This document shows, in pieces, positions 57,293 through 64,000 of a DNA stretch of 64,000 nucleotides (position 1 is the first letter of the stretch; every line of letters starts with the position of its first letter). Origin of the DNA: Proteromonas lacertae. Lineage: Eukaryota > Sar > Bigyra > Opalinata > Proteromonadidae. The DNA lies in contig NGBS01000589.1 of NCBI GenBank assembly GCA_002245135.1, positions 169,150 through 233,149 on the forward strand, given 5' to 3'. Under the pieces are notes generated by a model. The model was not told the DNA's origin, did no database searches, and saw nothing but the letters and a program-made list of their open reading frames with translations. Both the position numbers and the translations under genes were made by a program.

Positions 57293-60078
57293 ATGAACAA
57301 CCGTAATAGAATACGAAGAGATTTATTAAATTTTGATGATGATGAAGGTACAACAGTAGATAATACAAATAGCGATAGTAGTAGTAATAATTCTAGCAAT
57401 AATGTTATTAATAATAATTCTACTAATAGTAATAATGATAATGATGATGATGATGAAACAGAAGAAGATACTGATTCTGATAATATAGGTATTGCAGGTA
57501 ATGATGAACGTCTTACTAATAGAGATTTTGAAGATATAATTTATGATAATGCTAAAAGACTTATACCAGTAGGATGGCCTGATCATGAGTTTAATAGAAT
57601 TTATAATTTATATGATGTGCATATGAAGTTGTTTAATTGGGGTAAATCATTATATCAACAAGGACCATTTTCAAGAAATAAACCATTGCATCAATACAGC
57701 TATGAATCAAATAACGATGTTAAAATAATAATTGATAGATTAAATAAAGCAATTGATGAATTATGTATTGCTTCAAATTATATACTTAGGAATAATCCAT
57801 TTGTTGTGCTTCATCCTAAAGAAAGATTGAATGTTGTCAAATTAGAAAATAAAAGAATAAGAAAAATACAAAAAGAGACAAAGGATCATACTCATCCATT
57901 TAATGAAGAAGATGATAAAGATATATATGATAATAATAATTATGAAGCAAATACATCAGCACCAGCAAATTCGTCACGTAATGTTGTAGCACGTCAATCA
58001 GTTCAACCACATGCACAACAACAGCAATCACAAGATAATAATAATGATGATAATGATGATGAAGAAGATGATAATGATTTACCTGATGATCCTTATGAAG
58101 ATGATCAAGGTAATTTTTTACCTTTAGAAGATAATTCTATTCATGCTCAAACAATTCAAGTACATAGTTCAAATGCAATAAATAAGATAAGAATTTTGGT
58201 ATATAACAAATCAACAAGAAAGAACTGCATTTTCAATAGCTGTATTAATATATAATTGTGTAACAGAATTATTTTACTTAAGCAAATATAGATTTCCTAG
58301 TTTAAGAGATGGGCATACATATCCTGAACCTGCTGATTATGATAAAAGAAATATAATGGGTTTACCTTCATCTATTTCTAATGGATATCGAATGAATTAT
58401 ATAGCAACAATTCAAAAAATATTAGAGTCAAATAATATAAAAGAAGGACAAAGAGATACTAATCATTATGCTGATGCAATTATGTTCAATATGAATAGAT
58501 TAGCTCAAAAGAAGAAATTTATTAGTTCTTATCCACCACTATTACCAGTAGAAGAAGCATTATCTAGAGATTATAAAGGAAGATATCAAGTTAGAAATCC
58601 TAATAGAGGTAATGTAAATGTAAATTTTAGAAATAATGTTCCTCAACAACAACAACAGCAAGAAGAAGAAGAAGAAGAATTATCTCCATTATCATTTCAA
58701 GATAATCAATCACAAAATAGTTTTGATGATAATAATGATTCATACAATCTTAGTTATGATGATGATAATATAGCACAACCACCGCCTATTGTTTCAAGTG
58801 ATTATAATAATGATTCACCAAGAGAGGTATCACCAGTATATTCACCAATAACACCACCATTAGCTCCTCAACCTCAACCACGTCAACAACCATTACCACC
58901 ATATCTTCCTCCATCATCAAATTATCATCCACCTCCTCCTCCTCCTCCACCACCATCAAATCATTACCCACCTCCTCCACCACCATCAAATCATCCACCA
59001 CCGCAACCACCACCATCATCACAAGTTCCTAATATAGTTCATCATTTTAGATTAAATGGTACAACAAATCAAGTTCCTTATACATCTGTTTTTGCAAATC
59101 AGAATAATAATAATAATAGTGATGATAATAATGATGATGATGATGAAGAAGAAGCTACTGATACAGATATTAGTGTTAATGATAATGATGAAGGTAGTGA
59201 TACAGATGTTTCTGAAACAGAATGGAATGATGATTATATTTTTCATTCACTTAAATTAAAATATGATCCAAATAATAGTAATAATATAAATTATACAAAA
59301 ATTGCTGATTTAAAACCTCCTACATTTTGTTTTATATAGATTTAATGATGAAGATCCTAATGTAGTAAATAAACCTAAAAGGAATGTAAGAGCATTTACT
59401 CTGAAAGAATTATTACGTTATTATGCAATAGATTTATTTACTAAAGTAACTTATATATATGATATACAAGGCTATATGAATAATAAATTTAAAAAAGAAA
59501 AGATTGTAATAGTAAAAGATAATGTTCCTTATGATAATTTTAAAGAATATGTAAAAAAATTCAAAGTTCAATTACCAATTACTACACCAAATATATATCC
59601 CTTTTATACATTAGATAAAAAATCAACTATGCTAAGATTTTACGGTTATGACTATTATAATAATATTTATACTGAATGTCAATTAAGATTCTTTAATAAT
59701 AATTTAGCTAAAGCTAAAGAAGATTTATATTTGAGGTGTCCTTTAATTAATATAATTGATGATGATGAAGCAATAGAAAGAGAAGTTTTATTTCCTAAAC
59801 GATATAGAGTAAATTGGGGTGAACAACCTGGTCAATCTGAAGAAGAAAAAAGAATTATATGTGGAACCTTAAGTATTATTCCCAATTATTATGAAAATGA
59901 TCAAGAATGGTATATTTTAGATGATTGTCAAACACAAATAAATGATTATTTATTAGATATGCCTAATGATGGTATTTATAAATATTATAACTATCCATTT
60001 CTATGTAAATTTAATGATAAAGTTGTAGTTGTTATACATAGATCACTTAAAAATTCGTATATATTTATAATGAAGTAA
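57293..60078 (+). pseudogene. Large acidic / Pro-rich viral protein, frame-broken
   Basis: Three consecutive frames read as one protein. 57293-58255 starts with an Asn/Ser/Asp-rich segment and a folded-looking part (RLIPVGWPDHEFNRIYNLYD). The frame then shifts near 58200 to ERTAFSIAVLIYNCVTELFY and 58356-59339, which includes a poly-Pro stretch (about 58930-59020) and acidic runs. A 1-nt shift near 59335 leads to FNDEDPNVVNKPKRN and 59476-60078. Another shift near 60065 leads to RHPERVTDNDN up to about 60206. Function unknown; size and position suggest a structural or morphogenesis protein. Confidence 0.55.
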
Positions 60079-60237
60079 GACATCCTGAGCGTGTAACAGA
60101 TAATGATAATGTATTAGCTCATACTGAATTATATGGTAATGGTAAAAGAAGAAGAGATCATTCGTTACATAACGGCTATATATATAAAAAAAGCAAATAT
60201 TTTTAGTTTCAATTTTCCAGTTCAAAATAGCTTAAAA

Positions 60238-60570
60238 ATGTATATTTTCGATAAAAAGTATAAGTATTTTATTAAAATATGTTCAAAAGAGCAATTCAAT
60301 AATATTCTTGATCAAGTAGATAATTTGCTCTGTGAAGCTAGTAATTATTATGATTTTTGGGAATATCAATCAGTTTTTAAGAGAGAAGAAGTTAGAGAGA
60401 TAGTAAGAAAGGCTTGGAAGAAATTACAAATTTGTAGAACTGTGAATGATGAAAGACATTTTATAGATTCAAATAGAATTACATCATTAGAAGAAACATA
60501 TCTACGTTTAGAGGTTAAGATGAAAACAAATGATGCATGGCATTCTATAATTGGTTATCATTGGGGATAG
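60238..60570 (+). CDS. Small viral protein, unknown
   Basis: 110 aa from the Met of MYIFDKKYKYFIKICSKEQF. Predicted mainly helical and charged; contains EEVREIVRKAWKKLQ. No family recognised. It is followed by a short spacer and then convergent with the protease on the other strand. The upstream part of this frame, from 60133, overlaps the decayed tail of the preceding gene. Confidence 0.5.
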   Translation: MYIFDKKYKYFIKICSKEQFNNILDQVDNLLCEASNYYDFWEYQSVFKREEVREIVRKAWKKLQICRTVNDERHFIDSNRITSLEETYLRLEVKMKTNDAWHSIIGYHWG

Positions 60571-60662
60571 TGATCAACCTGGCTATATAGAAGAACAGAA
60601 GTTTTTAAAAACAAAATCAACATGTATAGATAATAATAATAATTAATATATATATAAAATAA

Positions 60663-61228
60663 TTATATCATCTTAAATTTATTTTGTAATAGTCTTGCTT
60701 TAGCTTCACCTTCAATTGTATTAAAATTAGTAGCTTCTTTAAATGAATTATTATATTCTATCACTGATATTAAAAATAGAATTGCATGATAGCCACATCT
60801 TGCACTATCAACTCTTTGATGTTTCACTCTATTAATTTTTATTTGATATAATTCATCAGGGTATTTCTTACAGCTTTGCATTCTCTTATAAAACTTTTTT
60901 ATTTCTTTTGGTTGCTCACCAAACTATCATAATATAATATCTCTCTTTTGTCATTATCAATAATTAAACTAACCCAATGACCAATTTTCGATCTCTTATC
61001 AGTTGTTTTATTTGTGCTTAATATAACACACCACTTATTACAATCTTTATATTTATCTATATATTGTTTTTCATTCCACAAATATACACCTTTAAAATAC
61101 TTGTTAGTTTTAGGAAAGAATCTCTTTATGATTTTAATTATATCATGATTTGATATAGCATCTATTTTAATATCATCACTAATATATGAAGTATTACCAG
61201 CACTATAATCATTATAGAATAATCTCAT
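60663..61228 (-). pseudogene. Adenain-like capsid maturation protease, frameshifted
   Basis: The first part (60899-61228) has the His block GHWVSLIIDNDKREILYYDS: catalytic His and the acidic residue of the triad. The second part (60663-60881), in another frame, has VKHQRVDSARCGYHAI: oxyanion Gln and catalytic Cys. This is the H-D/E-Q-C order of adenovirus-type (C5/ULP-like) proteases found in Polintons and PLVs, which cleave capsid and core precursors. The frames part near 60900-60925, between the His/Asp and Gln/Cys halves, so neither half alone could be active. Confidence 0.82.
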
Positions 61229-61311
61229 ATTTTTAATATATTTAAGAATTTAATTAATGATTATTCATTTAAAGAATTCTTAACGTATATATATATATTT
61301 ATATATAACAA

Positions 61312-61489
61312 TGGGTAAATTTAAAGATTGGTTAAAAAATCAAAAATTCTATCAAATGCAGCTAAGTTAATACCTTTTGCTGGACCAGCAATTGGTGATA
61401 GTATTGAGAATATGGGTTATGGTAGACGTAGAAGAAGAAGAACAGTTAGAAGAACAAGAAGAAGTAGTGTAAGAAGAAGATGCCTTTAA
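61312..61489 (+). pseudogene. Basic core / pVI-pX-like protein 1, frameshifted
   Basis: It starts MGKFKDWLKN; a shift in the A6 run near 61336 moves the frame to SKILSNAAKLIPFAGPAIGD, then GYGRRRRRRTVRRTRRSSVR and stop. An amphipathic/Gly-rich hydrophobic helix followed by an Arg-rich tail resembles small adenovirus-type core or membrane-lytic proteins; this is an analogy of composition, not homology. A (TA)n tract lies just upstream. Confidence 0.5.
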
Positions 61490-61922
61490 GAAGAAGAAGA
61501 CAAGTGCTATTACTTTAACTTGTAATTGCATAAAGGTTAAACAAGGAAGAAGAAAAGCTAGAAAAACAAGAAGAACTAGAAGACATAGATTTACTAGTGA
61601 TGGTAGATTAATTAGATCAGCAGGTTTAGGTAGCTGGTTAAAAAAAGGAATAACAAAAGTTAAAGATTTTGTGACTTCTGACAAATTTAAAAATGGTATT
61701 GAAAAAGCAAAAGAGATTAATAGCACATTGAGAGAGAAGAAGTATATAAGCAATATAGCAAGAAAAGCTCGTAATGTTGCTAATACATTAGGTTTTGATA
61801 AAGTTGCTGATGTTGCTGATAAAGTATATAATACATCATCTAAATTCGGTTATGGTAAACGAAGAGTTAGAGGTGGTTTAAGATATAAACAAAATGGTGC
61901 AGGTAAGAGAGAAGAAAACTAA
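61480..61922 (+). pseudogene. Basic core-like protein 2, frameshifted near its start
   Basis: The ATG at 61480 overlaps the end of protein 1 and gives MPLRRRRQ; a shift near 61500 leads to VKQGRRKARKTRRTRRHRFT. Then amphipathic sequence (GLGSWLKKGITKVKDFVTSD) and a C-terminal GYGKRRVRGGLRYK. The same building blocks as protein 1 (Arg-rich tract, WLKK helix, GYGkRR) appear in a different order. Likely a DNA-condensing or precursor protein cut by the protease (inference). After 61922 another frame (GLTKPCGFNKKGIYNPQVD) extends to about 62044. Confidence 0.5.
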
Positions 61923-62120
61923 TTGCAAGAAGTTTGCCAGTTAATAATGGTTTAACAAAACCTTGTGGATTTAATAAAAAAGGTATTTATAATCCACAAG
62001 TTGATTTAGAAATTTTTTTAGCATACAGTGTTAAACATAAATAATAAAAAATTAAAAAATATTATTCATTCATAAAATTCTTATATAATTTATATATATA
62101 TATATATATTATTATAAAAA

Positions 62121-62691
62121 ATGAATAGTAATAAAAATCAAAAAGTAAAAATTACACGTGATTATTATCATATAGTGATTCATCTGATGAAGATGATTAT
62201 AATACACCATTAGCACAAGATATGAGTAAGACTGATAGAGAGATTGCAGAGTTATTATATAGATTAAATAAAAATGAAGATGAATTGGTAAATGATAAAT
62301 CTGAGTTTAATGAACTAGATGACATTGATAATAAAAATTATATACCAACAAGGCAATCAGTCAAAAAGAATATAAAATTAAGTGAAGAAGCTAGATTACA
62401 AAGAATTAAAAACTTAGAGAAAGCTAGAGCAACAAGAATGAAAAATTTATATGAGAAGAGAAGGAGAGAAAAGCATTAGATAATTTGAATATTAAAGAGG
62501 TTGAAAAGGATTTAGATGTTGATGAGACATGTACTCTTGATACAATTAAAAAACCTGTTAATAAAAAGAAATGCATTAAAGTACCTGGTAGTGATGATCC
62601 ATTTAGTATAGGTGATAAAAAAGATGGTTTAGAACCAGTTCCAGAAGATGCTAAGATGCCTGGTGATGATGCAATATTACCAATATATTAA
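62121..62691 (+). pseudogene. Small charged viral protein, frame-broken
   Basis: Start MNSNKNQKVKITRD follows a (TA)n/poly-A stretch; a shift near 62165 leads to SDSSDEDDYNTPLAQDMSKT and the helical, Arg/Lys-rich segment ending EKRRREKH. Another shift at about 62470 leads to LDNLNIKEVEKDLDVDETC and ends DDAILPIY. Unknown function. Confidence 0.45.
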
Positions 62692-62766
62692 TTTATTATA
62701 ATATTTTTTTTTATATGTTTTCTTAGTGGTTTTATATATATATATATACATATATACATATATAAT

Positions 62767-63269
62767 ATGAGTAATAAAAAATCAAAAAATAAGTTATCTA
62801 AAAAGATGACAAATTTATTAATGAAGAGAATATTAAAACGTATTAGACGTAGAGCAAAGGTGAAGAAGTTTAATAAACATGTTAAAACTAATAGTGAAGC
62901 AGAACTTATAAAGTATTATATGAATAGTGTTGAAAGAAATAAAGCAAGAGAGGAAGCATTTAATGAATATAATCAAAAGAATATATGCAAGGTGTAAATC
63001 AAAAAAGAATTAATAATATGGATGAAGCAATGGAACATATTATCAATAATATTGAAAGATATAGAAATCCTGATTCAGATAGGCTAAAGAAAAATTTTGA
63101 AATGTATCAAGATGCAATTAGACATGGAAAAGCAAGTGCTACAGATGCAGATAAATATTTAGGACCTATTGAACAATCAGTTATGATAGGTGATGAAATT
63201 TATCATCATGATCCTAACTTTGTTTATACTAGAAATGCACATCATAAACCAGGTGATGATGTGTTATAG
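62767..63269 (+). pseudogene. Basic then helical viral protein, probably one gene in two frames
   Basis: First frame (62767-62997): MSNKKSKNKLSKKMTNLLMK with an Arg/Lys-rich helix, ending near EEAFNEYNQK. Second frame (62985-63269): RINNMDEAMEHIINNIERYR and YLGPIEQSVMIGDEIYHHDP. They overlap by 13 nt; one shift near 62985 would join them. The extended (TA)n tract 62736-62766 is just upstream. Unknown family. Confidence 0.45.
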
Positions 63270-64000
63270 AAGAGGTCCTCCAAAAAGAGCTTCGATATAT
63301 TGACCTGATGATGGTGATGATGGAGATAATGGAGGTGATGGAGGAAATCATAGAGTTAGAAATCCATTACCAGGACCAAATATACATGGTCCACCACAAG
63401 TACCAAATGATGGAAATATTCACATAGTTCAAGACGGTGAGGTGATAATGGTGGTATAGTAGTGAACCCACCACCTAGAGTTCCACCTCCTAGAGGTGGT
63501 ATAGTAGTGAACCCAGTATATAGACATCCTCCCACATAGAGTAGTAATAGTTAACCCTCCACCTAGAGTTCCACCTCCTAATGTAGTAAACCCACACCAC
63601 CTAGTGGTGATGGTGGTGTTAGAATAGTTAACCCCCCGCCACCTATAGATGTACCATCTAGAGTACCTGTAGTGAATCGAATTCCTTTAGAACATAATCA
63701 TCATCACCAGTGTATGAACCAGCAAGAATAGTTAATCCACCAGGTATATCTGGAGGATTATCTATTCCAGAAAATAATGTTCCATTAATAGTTCCATCAA
63801 GAGATAGAAATTCAACAGATAATATACCTTTACCTAACAGTAAACCATCATCACCTATTTATGAAAGAGAAAGAGAAAGAAGTGCATCCCAATACCAATT
63901 AATGATAATGATGATGGTGAGACAAGATATAATTTTAGACGTGAAAGAAATAGACCTAAAAGATATGAAGATGAATTTGTTGCTTATGATGGAACTACAT
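63270..64000 (+). pseudogene. Pro/Gly-rich repeat region, frame-broken, open at right edge
   Basis: Reading across frames gives repeated motifs NPPPRVPPP and IVVNP with Gly/Asp-rich spacers (DDGDDGDNGGDGG). At least three imperfect DNA copies of the unit encoding VNPPPRVPPP lie at about 63465-63600. Frame is lost several times. Possibly a flexible structural or fibre-associated protein; continues beyond the window. Confidence 0.45.

Noticed and set aside
58786-59246. Minus-strand frames opposite the Pro-rich viral protein
   Set aside because: Val/Met- or Ile-rich antisense shadows of CCA/GAT codons.
1-64000. tRNA, rRNA or other structured RNA genes
   Set aside because: No cloverleaf with B-box-like TTCGA pattern or rRNA core sequence was recognised by eye; a covariance-model scan would be needed to exclude them.
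52090-64000. Giant-virus (NCLDV) insertion
   Set aside because: Gene sizes and the compact ATPase, capsid, penton and protease set fit small Polinton-type viruses; no NCLDV transcription or replication genes are visible.

Overview
This window comes from a nuclear chromosome of a very A+T-rich, flagellated microbial eukaryote, with an integrated virus-like element at its right end. Eukaryotic origin is shown by many spliceosomal introns that must be removed to give continuous conserved proteins. The introns are tiny (about 25-60 nt) and nearly all begin GTAT and end with an A/T-rich ..AG. A RIB43A-family gene implies 9+2 axonemes. PTEN, a MyTH4-SH3 myosin, a GPCR-RGS fusion, PIG-C and a class I HDAC fit a heterotrophic amoeboflagellate-like protist. 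The lineage cannot be fixed from this sequence. The genetic code is standard: TAA, TAG and TGA all end intact genes.

Layout. 1-3.1 kb: a pseudokinase-LRR gene running off the left edge. 3.3-4.7: PTEN. 5.0-14.0: one giant multi-exon gene (armadillo-like helices, two PH-like segments, much low complexity). 14.8-18.7: RCC1 repeats fused to IPT/TIG domains. 18.8-22.3: two head-to-head DEAD-box ribosome-biogenesis helicases (DBP8/DDX49-like and HAS1/DDX18-like). 22.4-23.4: secreted or luminal FkbM-type methyltransferase. 23.5-24.4: decayed LRR copy. 24.7-28.7: membrane-protein gene split by a 2.7-kb hAT transposon with an exact 8-bp target duplication. 28.7-30.4: second kinase-LRR gene. 30.6-34.9: class IV-like myosin. 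35.1-36.3: RIB43A. 36.4-39.5: 7TM-RGS receptor. 39.6-40.5: PIG-C. 40.6-42.1: HDAC.

42.2-47.2 kb is a 1.6-kb segmental duplication carrying a TPR gene and part of an unidentified gene. The longer copy of the unidentified gene is a pseudogene whose nonsense codons all look like C-to-T changes. 47.2-48.7 kb holds G+C-rich palindromes and an Hsp70-like relic. 49.2-51.6 kb holds a Tudor/Agenet-like repeat gene with two lesions.

From about 52 kb to the window edge lies an endogenous virus of the Polinton / polinton-like virus / adintovirus type. It has two paralogous fibre-like proteins, an A32/FtsK-type packaging ATPase, a double-jelly-roll major capsid candidate and a penton-like minor capsid protein, all intact and in one minus-strand block. 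Beyond these are plus-strand acidic/proline-rich proteins, an adenain-like cysteine protease on the minus strand, and basic core-like proteins, nearly all broken by frameshifts. No DNA polymerase B or integrase is visible; they would have to lie beyond position 64000 or be absent. The viral ORFs lack introns and often have (TA)n tracts just upstream, unlike the host genes.
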